Shown here one piece after another: positions 8,854-17,242 of a DNA stretch of 48,870 nt; position 1 is the first letter of the stretch, and each line of letters starts with the position of its first letter. Both the position numbers and the translations under genes were made by a program. Origin of the DNA: Streptosporangiaceae bacterium (GTDB lineage: Bacteria > Actinomycetota > Actinomycetes > Streptosporangiales > Streptosporangiaceae). The DNA lies in contig JAICWX010000021.1 in NCBI GenBank assembly GCA_025934635.1, positions 1 through 48,870 of the forward strand, written 5' to 3'. The notes beneath the pieces were generated by a model that did no database searches, had not been told where the DNA came from, and was given only the letters and a program-made list of their open reading frames with translations.

Positions 8854-8924
8854 ACCCGGCAGCGCCACCTGGCACTGCAGCGGGACTTCAGCACCGTTCC
8901 AGCCGCCCGGCCGATAGTGGCGAT

Positions 8925-9824
8925 GTGCGGAGAACGGGGAAGTACGGCATCACGGCAGGCATCGCGGCTGCCTCACTCGGTGTCGCGATGATGGCCGCGA
9001 CAATTCAGCCGGCCTCGGCGGCCGGGACGATGGCGCCCGGCGGCACGTTCGTCGCGCTCGGCGACTCCTACGCCGCGGGCAACCTCATCCCGGCCAGTCC
9101 GGCCGGCACTCCCGCCGGGTGCCTGCGCTCCACGCACAACTATTCCGGTGACGTGCAGGCCGTCATCCGGGCCGGCCGCTATATCGACGTGGCCTGCTCC
9201 GACGCGACGACGGCCGACATGACCCGGCCGCAGCACACTATTGCCGGGACGAACCGGCCGCAGTTCGACGCCCTGTCGCCCCGCGATTCGCTGGTGACGA
9301 TCACGATCGGCGGGAACGACGTCGGGTTCAAGCCGATCCTGCTGGAGTGCGTGACCCTGGGCGCCGCCAGCCCGTCTGGTCACCCGTGCAAACGGCACTT
9401 CACGGCGGGCGGGACCGACCGGCTGGCCGCGGCGGTGCGGGCGGCCGCCCCGAAGATCGCGGCGGTGCTGCGGGGCATCCACCACCGTGCGCCCCGGGCC
9501 CGCGTCCTGCTGGTCGGATATCCCGACCTGCTGCCCGACACCGGTACCGGCTGCTGGCCGGACGTCCCGCTGGCGCCCGGGGACGTACCGTACCTGCGCG
9601 CGACGGAAAAGGCGCTCAACCGCGCTATGGCGCGGGCGGCCGCGGCCAACGGCGCCGCGTTCGTGGACACCTACCGGGCTACCATCGGGCATGACGCGTG
9701 CCAGCGTCCCGGCGTCCGGTGGGTGGAGGGGCTGGTCCCCGCGTCGCCCGCCTATCCGTTCCATCCGAACCGCCGGGGCCAGCAGGCCATCGCCCGGCAG
9801 GTACTAGCCGCTCTCGGCCGCTAG
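8925..9824 (+). CDS. Secreted SGNH/GDSL hydrolase (lipase/esterase)
   Basis: Starting at GTG 8925 the 299-aa product has a Sec signal peptide: MRRTGKYGI, a hydrophobic core, and ASA-A cleavage after about residue 32. The SGNH blocks follow: GDSYAAG with Ser48, the oxyanion Gly, ITIGGND, and the C-terminal PFHPNRRG with His near 280. The residue three before His is Tyr instead of Asp. A Ser-His dyad, as known in the Streptomyces scabies esterase, is therefore more likely than a full triad. Several Cys residues (CLRS, ACSD, LECV, HPCK, GCWP, ACQR) suggest three disulfides. It probably cleaves lipids or acyl esters outside the cell. It reads in the same direction as the glycosylase gene. Confidence 0.88.
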   Translation: MRRTGKYGITAGIAAASLGVAMMAATIQPASAAGTMAPGGTFVALGDSYAAGNLIPASPAGTPAGCLRSTHNYSGDVQAVIRAGRYIDVACSDATTADMTRPQHTIAGTNRPQFDALSPRDSLVTITIGGNDVGFKPILLECVTLGAASPSGHPCKRHFTAGGTDRLAAAVRAAAPKIAAVLRGIHHRAPRARVLLVGYPDLLPDTGTGCWPDVPLAPGDVPYLRATEKALNRAMARAAAANGAAFVDTYRATIGHDACQRPGVRWVEGLVPASPAYPFHPNRRGQQAIARQVLAALGR

Positions 9825-9855
9825 CCAGCGTCAGGCGCCGGCGGCGGGCAGGCGG

Positions 9856-10230
9856 CTAGGAGCGGACTTCGGTGTACTCGCTGCGGTCCAGCTGCACGAC
9901 GCCGGTGTAGTCGCGGCCCTGCGGCTCGGCGGCGTCGGCATACTGGCTGCCGTCCAGCGGGACGACCCGGAAGCCGCGGGCGACCACCTTGCGCAGGTGC
10001 CGCATCCCGCTCATGCCCGCGACCGCGACCGCGATGCCGGCGGCGAGGATCGAGCCGCCGAACAGCGCGAGCCCGCCGACGACGTGGCCCAGCGCCATCA
10101 TGACCACTCCGGCCAGCAGGGCCACCGGCACGGCCGCTACCAGCAGCACCGCCAGCAGTGCCACGGCGATCACGGCCTTGCCCGACCTACCCGGCGTCCG
10201 CTCCGCGTACCAACCGGTCATCACGCTCAC
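9856..10230 (-). CDS. Small membrane protein of unknown function
   Basis: This 124-aa protein has two or three hydrophobic segments (residues about 18-45 and 50-73: VIAVALLAVLLVAAVPVALL, VVGGLALFGGSILAAGIAVA). A charged cytoplasmic-looking tail carries two similar phrases, PLDGSQYADAAEPQGRDYTG and QLDRSEYTEVRS. GTG 10230 or ATG 10221 could be the start. It is convergent with the SGNH hydrolase, only 31 bases apart. I do not recognise a family. The repeated (L)D.S.Y motif in the tail could be a binding or phosphorylation segment, but this is speculation. Confidence 0.6.
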   Translation of the reverse strand: MSVMTGWYAERTPGRSGKAVIAVALLAVLLVAAVPVALLAGVVMMALGHVVGGLALFGGSILAAGIAVAVAGMSGMRHLRKVVARGFRVVPLDGSQYADAAEPQGRDYTGVVQLDRSEYTEVRS

Positions 10231-10249
10231 CTCTCAGGGCCCGAGCTCG

Positions 10250-10495
10250 TCAAGGGGCGGGCCTCAGTAAATAACACGATATGTCTTGTCCTCTAGGCAC
10301 AACGCAGCTCTCGATCAGAAACATCCCGTGACCGTCCAGCGCGCTGGTCAGCTCCGGTAGCTGGCGCAAGCGTGCGCCACCCGGCAGGACCACGCCTTCC
10401 GTCGGCAGCGGCGGCTGGCAGCCTTCCCAGGGCGGGAACCATCGCCCGTTCGGGAAAAGTTCTTTCCGGACCGAACGGGCCGCAGTCTCACTCAC
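10250..10495 (-). CDS. Possible small ORF coupled to the DUF6629 gene
   Basis: A GTG at 10495 overlaps the end of the upstream membrane-protein gene and opens an 81-residue frame (starting VSETAARSVRKELFPNGRWF, ending GQDISCYLLRPAP). The overlap would allow translational coupling. There is no recognised domain and no repeat or membrane segment, and the composition could arise by chance in GC-rich DNA. This is a weak call. If it is not real, bases 10231-10487 hold no gene that I can support. Confidence 0.22.
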   Translation of the reverse strand: MSETAARSVRKELFPNGRWFPPWEGCQPPLPTEGVVLPGGARLRQLPELTSALDGHGMFLIESCVVPRGQDISCYLLRPAP

Positions 10496-11159
10496 TCGCC
10501 AGCTCCGCCCGCTCGCGCCGCGGAGAGGGCCCGGCGAACCGGCAGTGCAGTGCCACGGCGGCGCTGGAGAGAGCCGCCCAGCCGCACCATACGGAGGCGA
10601 ACCCGGAAATGGTGAGCCGGGCGATGATGACGACGGCAACCAGGTTGACGATGCCGAACAGGGCAACGTTGCGGTAGCCCGACACCAGCAGCGGCCCGCA
10701 CACGGCGACGACATAGCAGGCGACGATCAGGAAGCCGTCGGACAGCCGGATGCTGTAGGAGAGGTGGTGAGGAGCGAGCTTCACGCCGACCGGGCCACGG
10801 ACCATGGCGGTCAGCAGCACCACGGCGACCACCGCCCCGATCGACGCGAAGGGTGCCATCAGCTGCTTGCGCCGCCTCGTCGGCTCGAGCACGATCACCG
10901 CGGCGGGGACGAACACGGGCAGCAGTACGAAGGCAATCAGCAGGTAGGCCCAGAGCGCGGCCTGACCTATCCCGCGCGGCACGTGACCCTGGAGCCACAA
11001 CCAGACGAGTGCCTCGATGAACTGGTGAGCGCCGAGCAGCAGGGGAAGCCACGCCAGCACGAGGAACTCGCGGCGGCGGTGGATGTGGCGGACGGCATCG
11101 ACGCCGATCGCGCCGATAACCAGGCCGCCCGCCAGGTCAGCCTGGGCTGAGAAGCACAC
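10488..11159 (-). CDS. DUF6629-type multi-pass membrane protein
   Basis: This 223-aa protein begins MCFSAQADLAGGLVIGAIG.DAVRHI, a start I associate with DUF6629 proteins. It has about seven hydrophobic helices, with conserved-looking polar residues inside them (GAHQFIEALVWLWLQG, PHHLSYSIRL). The N-terminal Cys-Phe-Ser-Ala-Gln-Ala motif is characteristic, and no signal peptide is cleaved. The function of the family is unknown; the buried His and Glu of AHQFIEALVW could be functional. It is transcribed away from the glycan locus, with a 350-base gap upstream. Confidence 0.7.
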   Translation of the reverse strand: MCFSAQADLAGGLVIGAIGVDAVRHIHRRREFLVLAWLPLLLGAHQFIEALVWLWLQGHVPRGIGQAALWAYLLIAFVLLPVFVPAAVIVLEPTRRRKQLMAPFASIGAVVAVVLLTAMVRGPVGVKLAPHHLSYSIRLSDGFLIVACYVVAVCGPLLVSGYRNVALFGIVNLVAVVIIARLTISGFASVWCGWAALSSAAVALHCRFAGPSPRRERAELASE

Positions 11160-11512
11160 GTGCGATCCTTAGGACCAGCGCACCGCCGGCGGCCATTATG
11201 CCCCGGCCCGATTTCTATCATCACACACCACCGAGATCGGGGCCGCGGCCGGAACTGGAGCGGGCCTTTGTCCCGGCGCCGTCACCGGTCGTCCCGGCCG
11301 GGGATAGAGTGAGCTCGTAGGGCTTCTAGTGCGCCTGGATTAGGACGGCAGCTGCTGCGCAGCGGGTACTAGCCGTTATCGGCCGGCGCCAGGAACGTAG
11401 GGTGTCGCGGCGGTTGGCCGGGCACACACGCTGCCCGCGAGCCGGAGCATTGACTGCGTGAGGCTTCGTCCTCGATTCTCTCGGGGCCGTCCGATCGGAA
11501 GGCACCTGAACT
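11160..11512. other. Intergenic gap between divergent DUF6629 and GT4 genes
   Basis: I see no gene here. Frames on either strand lack recognisable protein or good starts. The sequence upstream of the GT4 start is locally less GC-rich (GATTCTCTCGGGG...GGAAGG before ATG 11513) and should hold divergent promoters, but I cannot assign -35/-10 elements with confidence. Confidence 0.5.
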
Positions 11513-12643
11513 ATGACTACGCGATTCGGTTTTGTCAGCACGTTCCCGCCCACCCAGTGCGGACTGGCTACTTTCACCGCCGCCTTGCGCAGCGCCCTCC
11601 TGCACTCCAGCACCGATGAAGGCTGGGTCGTCCGCCTGGTTGACGCGCCCGAGCCACGACCTGGCGACGAGGTGGTCGCGCAGCTCGTCGCAGGCGACTC
11701 GGCCTCGCTCCGCTGGGCGGCCGCGCAGCTGAACCTGTGCGACGTCGCTATCGTGCAGCACGAATACGGCGTCTACGGCGGAGCCGACGGTAGCGAGATC
11801 TTGCACCTGCTGGACCAGGTCCGGGTGCCATGCGTCGTCGTCCTGCACACCGTACTGACCGACCCGACGCCGCACCAGCGTCACGTCCTCGAGGCAGTGA
11901 CAGCGAAGGCCGGTGCCGTCGTCACGATGACGATGACGGCGCGCGAACGGCTCGCCACCCGGTACGCCGTTGACATGACGAAGGTCTGCATCATCGCGCA
12001 CGGCGCCCCCGTCCTGCCGACGACGATGGCGGAGCCGGCGTTCCGCACGGGGCAGTTCACCGTCTTGACGTGGGGCCTGCTCGGCCCCGGCAAGGGCATC
12101 GAGTGGGGCATCGAGGCCATGACGATGCTGCGCGATTTGGCGCCCAGGCCGCGTTACCTGATCGCCGGCCAGACGCACCCGAAGGTGCTGCTCCACGAAG
12201 GCGACGTCTACCGTGATCGTCTCCGCGAGCAGATCCGGCACGGCGAACTGGGACCCTGGATCACCTTCGACGGTCACTACCGGACCACCAGCGCCCTGGC
12301 CTCCCTCATCCGCTCCGCAGACGTGGTGCTGCTGCCCTATGACTCAGCCGAGCAGGTCACTTCGGGGGTGCTGATCGAGGCGGTGGCGGCCGGCAAGCCG
12401 GTCGTAGCCACGCAGTTCCCGCACGCCAGAGAACTGCTGGCGGGAGGAGCGGGCCTGCTCGTGCCACACCGCGACCCGGCCGCAATCGCGGCGGCGATCC
12501 GCTCGCTGGTCACCCGGCGGGACGTGATGACGAGGATGGCCGCCGCCGCTGCCGCGACCGCCCCCCAGCTGCTCTGGCCGGCCATCGCGGACCAGTACCG
12601 CGACCTGGCCGGAGAGCTGATCACGGCCAGGGTGGCCGCATGA
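11513..12643 (+). CDS. GT4-family glycosyltransferase (first gene of glycan locus)
   Basis: This 376-aa GT-B fold enzyme opens with RFGFVSTFPPTQCGLATFTAAL, a donor-binding start typical of GT4 transferases. VAIVQHEYGVYGG lies in the N-terminal domain. The C-terminal donor-binding region reads LLPYDSAEQVTSGVLIEAVAAGKPVVATQFPHARELL, where the E-x7-E pattern common in the family is relaxed. The acceptor is unknown; the linked GH130 gene argues for a mannose-containing glycan. A GGAAGG ribosome binding site precedes ATG 11513. Its stop overlaps the next start (ATGA at 12640-12643), so the two genes are translationally coupled. Confidence 0.85.
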   Translation: MTTRFGFVSTFPPTQCGLATFTAALRSALLHSSTDEGWVVRLVDAPEPRPGDEVVAQLVAGDSASLRWAAAQLNLCDVAIVQHEYGVYGGADGSEILHLLDQVRVPCVVVLHTVLTDPTPHQRHVLEAVTAKAGAVVTMTMTARERLATRYAVDMTKVCIIAHGAPVLPTTMAEPAFRTGQFTVLTWGLLGPGKGIEWGIEAMTMLRDLAPRPRYLIAGQTHPKVLLHEGDVYRDRLREQIRHGELGPWITFDGHYRTTSALASLIRSADVVLLPYDSAEQVTSGVLIEAVAAGKPVVATQFPHARELLAGGAGLLVPHRDPAAIAAAIRSLVTRRDVMTRMAAAAAATAPQLLWPAIADQYRDLAGELITARVAA

Positions 12644-13680
12644 CCGCCGGCCGCCTGACTCCTGCGAGCGGCGTTCACCAGCCGGTGTTCGATCACCTCG
12701 AACGGCTCACTGACCATCGCGGGCTCTTCGAGCACGCCCTCCGCGCGGTTCCCCGGCGCGAGCACGGCTACTGCGTTGACGACGCTGCCCGCGGCCTGGT
12801 CGTCGCGTGCCGTGAGCCGGAGCCCGGCCCGGGCCGCCGCCTGGCTCGCTGCTATCTCGCCTTCGTCCTGGCCGCGCTCGATCCCGCGGGGGCCTGCCGC
12901 AACCGGATGACCGCCGACGGGCAGTGGCGCGACGAGGCTGCCGTGGGTGACTGGTGGGGACGGGCGCTCTGGGGCCTGGGTGTCGCAGCCGTCAGCGCGC
13001 ATACGCCGGGCATGCGCGCCCGGGCGCTCGGCGGCTTCCGCATAGCGGCACAGTGTCGTTCGGAGCACATCCGGCCGATGGCGTTCGCGGCCCTGGGCGC
13101 GGCGGAACTGCTCGGCCGGCGACCGGATGAAATGGCTGCCAGGCAGCTCCTCACGGATACGCTGGCCGCGATCGGCGGGCCGGCCGACGGCGATTCCCGG
13201 TGGCCCTGGCCAGAGGAGCGCCTGAGCTACGGGAATGCCTCGATTGCCGAGGCGCTGATCGTCGCGGGTGACGCCCTTCGGGACGCGGCCGCTCTCCGTC
13301 GTGGCCTGAGCCTGCTGGAATTCCTGCTGCGCATCGAGACTCGCGATGGCCACCTGTCGGTGACCCCGGTGGGCGGCCGCGGCCGCGATGACACCGGCCC
13401 CGGCTACGACCAGCAGCCCATCGAGGTGGCCGCGCTCGCTGATGCGTGCGCGAGCGCGTTCCGGATCACGCATCAGCCGTCCTGGCTGACGGGGGTCCGG
13501 CTCGCATGGGACTGGTTCCTCGGTGACAACGACAGCGCCACGCCGATGTTCGACCCTCGTACCGGCGGCGGCTACGACGGCCTGGAGCGCCGCGGGCGCA
13601 ATCTCAACCAGGGCGCCGAGTCGACCCTGGCGATGCTCGCGACCGCGCAGCAGGCCCGCCGGACCAGCGAGCTCGAGTGA
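12640..13680 (+). CDS. Glycosidase-like (alpha/alpha)6 protein, second gene of glycan locus
   Basis: This 346-aa protein is rich in helices with paired small or aromatic residues (YCVDDAARGLVVACRE, DEAAVGDWWGRALWGLG, LSYGNASIAEALIVAG, DDTGPGYDQQPIEVAALADA, GAESTLAMLATAQQA). This pattern is typical of six-hairpin glycosidase-like toroids. Acidic residues in YCVDDAARG and GYDQQPIEV are candidates for sugar contacts, but I cannot identify catalytic residues. It has no signal peptide, so it should act in the cytosol with its neighbours. It overlaps both the GT4 gene before it (ATGA) and the GH130 gene after it (GTGA at 13677-13680). This strongly suggests one functional unit. A regulatory or branching role in glycan synthesis is inference. 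Confidence 0.7.
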   Translation: MTAGRLTPASGVHQPVFDHLERLTDHRGLFEHALRAVPRREHGYCVDDAARGLVVACREPEPGPGRRLARCYLAFVLAALDPAGACRNRMTADGQWRDEAAVGDWWGRALWGLGVAAVSAHTPGMRARALGGFRIAAQCRSEHIRPMAFAALGAAELLGRRPDEMAARQLLTDTLAAIGGPADGDSRWPWPEERLSYGNASIAEALIVAGDALRDAAALRRGLSLLEFLLRIETRDGHLSVTPVGGRGRDDTGPGYDQQPIEVAALADACASAFRITHQPSWLTGVRLAWDWFLGDNDSATPMFDPRTGGGYDGLERRGRNLNQGAESTLAMLATAQQARRTSELE

Positions 13681-15139
13681 TCGCGCACCGCATCGAGGCC
13701 GGGCTGCGACCCGATCCGGCCCGCGTCGTCGCGCGGCTTTTCCTGCCTGGCGAGGAGCTGCCTAGTACCCGTTCGCGGGCCAGCCAGGTCGTCGGCCGGG
13801 TCATGCGCCTGACCGAAGCTGACGTCGAGCGGCTGGTCGCAGGCCTGCTCCGCGATTTCGGCGGTCGCCACCACAACTATCAGGCGATCCTGCGGCGGCA
13901 TGCCTCGATCGTCTCCGCGCACGTCGAAGAGGCCCGTGAGCTGACGGCGGCGCGCACCCTGCTGCTGGGAGCGACCTTCACGGCGGAGTACGCGGTGGAG
14001 GGCGCGGCCCTGTGCAACCCGAGCGCGGTGCTCGGCCCTGACCAAGGCGGGCTGCGCCCGGGCCAGGCCCGGGTGGCGCTCAGCGTGCGGAGCATCGGTG
14101 AAGGGCACCTCTCCTCGATCGGCTTCTGCTCGGCCGTCGTCGGCCCGGGCGCGCAGTGGACCTTCGAGCCACGGCTCCGGCCGGCCGCCACGGCGGACAC
14201 CACGCCCGCTAGCTGGCGCCGGGCGCACCTGCAGGACGTCCTGGCCGGCCAGGGACATCCTGATGAACTCGCCGAGGCCGTCCTGCGCGCTCTTCCCGCC
14301 GAGTTCGCGGGCGCCGATCTCGAGCACGCGCTGGCGCAAGCGCACCGCGGCCTGCTGACCCGGGCGGGTTCCGCCGCCACCGCCGACCTGCTGCGCAAGG
14401 TCGTGTCGGCTGCCTACGACGCCTCCTTCGCCGGCGATTCCGAGTTGGGGCAGCGGATCTTGCTGCCGTCCGCTGACGAGGAGAGCAACGGCATGGAAGA
14501 CGCGCGGTTCACGCGGTTCACTAACGATGACGGGACCGTTGAGTACCGCGCCACCTACACGGCCTACGACGGGCAGCGGATCGCCCCGCGCCTGCTCATC
14601 AGCCCGGACCTGCGGGTGTTCCACGCTCACCGGCTGGCCGGGCCGGCCGCACGGAACAGGGCATGGCCTTGTTCCCGCGGAAGGTGCACGGACAGCACCT
14701 CGCCCTGTGCCGCTCCGACGGCGAGAGCACCAGCCTGGCCAGGTCGGCCGACGGATACGCGTGGGACCGGCCCGTGGTCCTGCAGGAACCGACCGCGCTG
14801 TGGGAGATGCTGCAGGTCGGCAACTGCGGACCGCCGATCGAGACCGACCAGGGCTGGCTCGTGCTCACCCATGGCGTCGGTCCGATGCGGGTCTACGTCA
14901 TCGGCACGCTGCTGCTCGACCTCGATGACCCGGCCCGGGTCGTGGGCTACTCGAGGACTCCGCTGCTGTCCCCGGGCCCGGATGAGCAGGACGGCTACGT
15001 CCCCAATGTCGTGTACTCGTGCGGAGCCTTCCTGCACGACGGCCTGGTGTGGATTCCTTACGGTATAGATGACCGCCGTATCGGGGTGGCCTACGCGCCG
15101 CTCAGCGAGGTGCTGGCCGACATGAGCAGCGCTTCATAG
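13677..15139 (+). pseudogene. GH130-family glycoside phosphorylase, single-base frameshift
   Basis: The frame starting at GTG 13677 carries GH130 hallmarks: NPSAVLGPDQ, ALSVRSIGEGHLSSIGFCSA and NGMEDARFTRFTNDDG. After HRLAGPAA near base 14650 it goes out of frame. The family sequence continues one frame over as TEQGMALFPRKVHGQHLALCRSDGE, with LQVGNCGPPIETDQGWLVLTHGVGPM, ending at TAG 15139. Joined, the product would be about 487 aa, normal for these beta-1,4-mannosyl phosphorylases. These cleave or make mannosides with inorganic phosphate. The missing base could be a real mutation or a sequencing error; no slippery heptamer is visible. Its end overlaps the convergent GT4 gene by 49 bases. Confidence 0.85.
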
Positions 15140-16119
15140 GTGCGGAGGTAGTCCTCGACCATGCGGTCGACGCCGAATCGCGCGGCTGCCCGGGCATGGA
15201 CGGCGGCGCGGTCCAGTCGCATCGCCGCCCTGACCGCATCGACCGATGACTCGACGTCATGGGCCAGGTACCCGGTCACGCCCTCATCGACCACCTCGGC
15301 CATCGAGCCGCGGTGATACGCGACGACCGGGGTGCCGCACGCCATCGCCTCCACGACGGACAAGCCGAACGGCTCGTCGAAATGGATCGGGTGCAGCAGC
15401 GCAGCCGCGTCACCCAGGACATCCGCCCGGCTTTGCGGGCCGACCGAGCCGAGGAATATTACGTGGTCCCCGTCGACGTGCGGCTCCACGGCTTCGGCGA
15501 AATACCGCTCGTCCTGCACGATGCCGCAGATCACCAGCCGTCGTCCCGCCCGGCGGGCGATCTCGATGGCGTCGGCCGTTCCCTTGTCAGGATGGATGCG
15601 CCCGAATGAGACAAGCTGGTCACCGGGGCTGGCGCGGTACGGGAACATCGTGAGGTCAATGCCATGATGGATGGTCGCGGCATAGTCAAGCCCGGCGTAG
15701 CGGTCGGAATCCGAGATCGCCACGAACGCCGAGCGCGACCGCGTGTAGGCAGGAAGGATGCCCGCGCCGGAAAACCCGTGGATCGTCGTCACCATCGGCG
15801 CCCGCGCGTGCTGGTCAAATGCGAGCGGCAGCCAGTCGAGGTGGTTGTGCACCAGCTCGAACTCGCCCGACCGGGCCAGTGCACGCGAGACGTGCAGTGC
15901 CTCCCAGACCCGGCCGTCCAGTTCGTCGTCCTCGGCGTAGCCGTGCGGGCAGACGCCGTCGAGAACCGCCGTCGTCACCGAGTCGAGCGTCGCGAACAGA
16001 GTGACATCGACTCCCCGCGCGACCAGCCCCTCAGTCAGCAGGCCGGCGATCGACTCCCACGGCCCGTAGTGCTCGGGCGGCGTGCGCCAGGCGATCGGCG
16101 CGAGCATGGCGAGCTTCAT
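15091..16119 (-). CDS. GT4-family glycosyltransferase (converging on the glycan operon)
   Basis: This 342-aa GT-B enzyme starts KLAMLAPIAWRTPPEHYGPWE, with the donor-site loop seen in many GT4 sugar transferases. It carries FELVHNHLDWLPLAF and TTIHGFSG in the N-domain. The C-domain has VSFGRIHPDKGTADAIEIARRAG followed by HPIHFDEPFGLSVVEAMACGTPVVAY, where the E-x7-E motif (EPFGLSVVE) is intact. It should transfer a sugar from a nucleotide donor onto a cytosolic acceptor. It faces the other three glycan genes and overlaps the GH130 end by 49 bases, an arrangement that suggests a shared pathway with separate control. Confidence 0.88.
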   Translation of the reverse strand: MKLAMLAPIAWRTPPEHYGPWESIAGLLTEGLVARGVDVTLFATLDSVTTAVLDGVCPHGYAEDDELDGRVWEALHVSRALARSGEFELVHNHLDWLPLAFDQHARAPMVTTIHGFSGAGILPAYTRSRSAFVAISDSDRYAGLDYAATIHHGIDLTMFPYRASPGDQLVSFGRIHPDKGTADAIEIARRAGRRLVICGIVQDERYFAEAVEPHVDGDHVIFLGSVGPQSRADVLGDAAALLHPIHFDEPFGLSVVEAMACGTPVVAYHRGSMAEVVDEGVTGYLAHDVESSVDAVRAAMRLDRAAVHARAAARFGVDRMVEDYLRTYEALLMSASTSLSGA

Positions 16120-16243
16120 CGCTCAACCGGACCAGGTCGTGGCGGGTTCATCACGTGGATCACACTGCCACCCGCGGCTCGGTCTTTCTAGCAGCGGGTT
16201 ACCTGCGGGGTTGCTGGACCCGGCCGGCCCCGGGCGGGCCCGG

Positions 16244-16723
16244 TCAGCGGGCCTGGAGCCGGTGCTCGAGCTGCCTGATGGGGCGCAGCGCGAGGGTCCG
16301 GACGGCCGGGCGGAGCACCGGATCGAGCAGCCGCAGCCCGGGCAGGCGCAGCCCGCCGAGGAAGGCGAACCGGGTGCCGTCCGCTTCCGGGACGGCGGCC
16401 ATCCCGCCGATGAGGAACCGGCTCTGCAGCACGCACCAGCCCGGGCGCAGCACCACGTCGAACCGGGCGCGCTGGCCGAGCCGGCCGCGGGCGCGGGCGG
16501 TCATCCGTTCGCCCCGGGTGCTGGTGATCTCGAATGACCGCAGGTCGGTGATCATGCGGGGGAACTCGTGCTCCAGGTCGCTGGCCGCCTCCCACACCGC
16601 GCTGAACGGCACCGGGATGAGTTTTTCGGCGTACGCCACCCCGGGGGTCGCGGCGGCCAGGACCCGCATCCGGCGGACCGGGTCGAGTTCGGCGACGGGC
16701 CAGTCCTGGTTCACGGCGACCAC
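16244..16723 (-). CDS. SRPBCC-like protein coupled to ECF sigma factor
   Basis: This 159-aa protein has the beginning of a START/SRPBCC fold (PGVAYAEKLIPVPFSAVWEAASDLEHEFPRMITDLRSFEI). A strand-rich middle (RARFDVVLRPGWCVLQSRFLIGGMAAVPEADGTRFAFLGG) and a C-terminal helix follow. Such cavities bind small hydrophobic ligands. Its start overlaps the sigma gene's stop by 13 bases, so it is translated with it. It lies where an anti-sigma factor might be expected. It has no membrane segment and no zinc motif, so a ligand-sensing or effector role is only inferred. Confidence 0.65.
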   Translation of the reverse strand: MVAVNQDWPVAELDPVRRMRVLAAATPGVAYAEKLIPVPFSAVWEAASDLEHEFPRMITDLRSFEITSTRGERMTARARGRLGQRARFDVVLRPGWCVLQSRFLIGGMAAVPEADGTRFAFLGGLRLPGLRLLDPVLRPAVRTLALRPIRQLEHRLQAR

Positions 16724-17226
16724 GCCTTCCTGAAGCTGCGCCGGGCCCGGAACAGCCGCGAGCGCACGGTTCCGGCCGGCACGTCGAGCAGGGCCCCGGC
16801 CGCCTGTTCGTCCAGTCCCTCCACGTCACGCAGGACGAGGACGGCGCGATGGGTGGGGGTGAGCCGCGCCAGCACGTCACGGACGTCGGCGGCGAGCTGC
16901 GGATCCCCCGGGGCGGGGACATCCGCGAGCTCGGCCGGGACGGTCCGGGCGGCCTGGCGGGCCACCCGGACCGCCTCCCGCACCGCGATCGCGCGGGCCC
17001 AGCCGTAGATGGCGGCGGGCTCGCGCAGCCCGCCGAGGTTCTTCAAGATCGCGATCAGGGCCTCCTGGGCGGCGTCCGGGCCGTCTTGCAGCGCGATCGG
17101 GCCGCACACCCGCCCCACGTACGGGGCCAGCGTGTCCAGCAGGCCCGCCACGGCGATCCGGTCGCCGCGCTGGGCGGCGCGGATCAGCGCGGGGTCGATG
17201 TCGGACGGTCCTGTCATCAGTGCCAT
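16711..17226 (-). CDS. ECF-type RNA polymerase sigma factor
   Basis: From ATG 17226 the product is 171 aa. Region 2 is visible (IDPALIRAAQRGDRIAVAGLLDTLAPYVGRVC, then DAAQEALIAILKNL and YGWARAIAVREAVRVARQ). Region 4 is also visible (LARLTPTHRAVLVLRDVEGLDEQAAGALLDVPAGTVRSRLFRARRSF). It lacks region 1.1 and 3, as ECF factors do. The start is chosen because upstream in-frame sequence belongs to the hydrolase end; ATG 17217 is an alternative. It precedes the SRPBCC gene with an overlap. No promoter with an obvious ECF -35 AAC motif was found. Confidence 0.85.
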   Translation of the reverse strand: MALMTGPSDIDPALIRAAQRGDRIAVAGLLDTLAPYVGRVCGPIALQDGPDAAQEALIAILKNLGGLREPAAIYGWARAIAVREAVRVARQAARTVPAELADVPAPGDPQLAADVRDVLARLTPTHRAVLVLRDVEGLDEQAAGALLDVPAGTVRSRLFRARRSFRKAWSP

Positions 17227-17242
17227 TGTGACGCGACGGCGG

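Noticed and set aside
14640..14665. Programmed ribosomal frameshift in the GH130 gene
   Set aside because: No slippery heptamer or following structure is visible, and most GH130 proteins are encoded in one frame.
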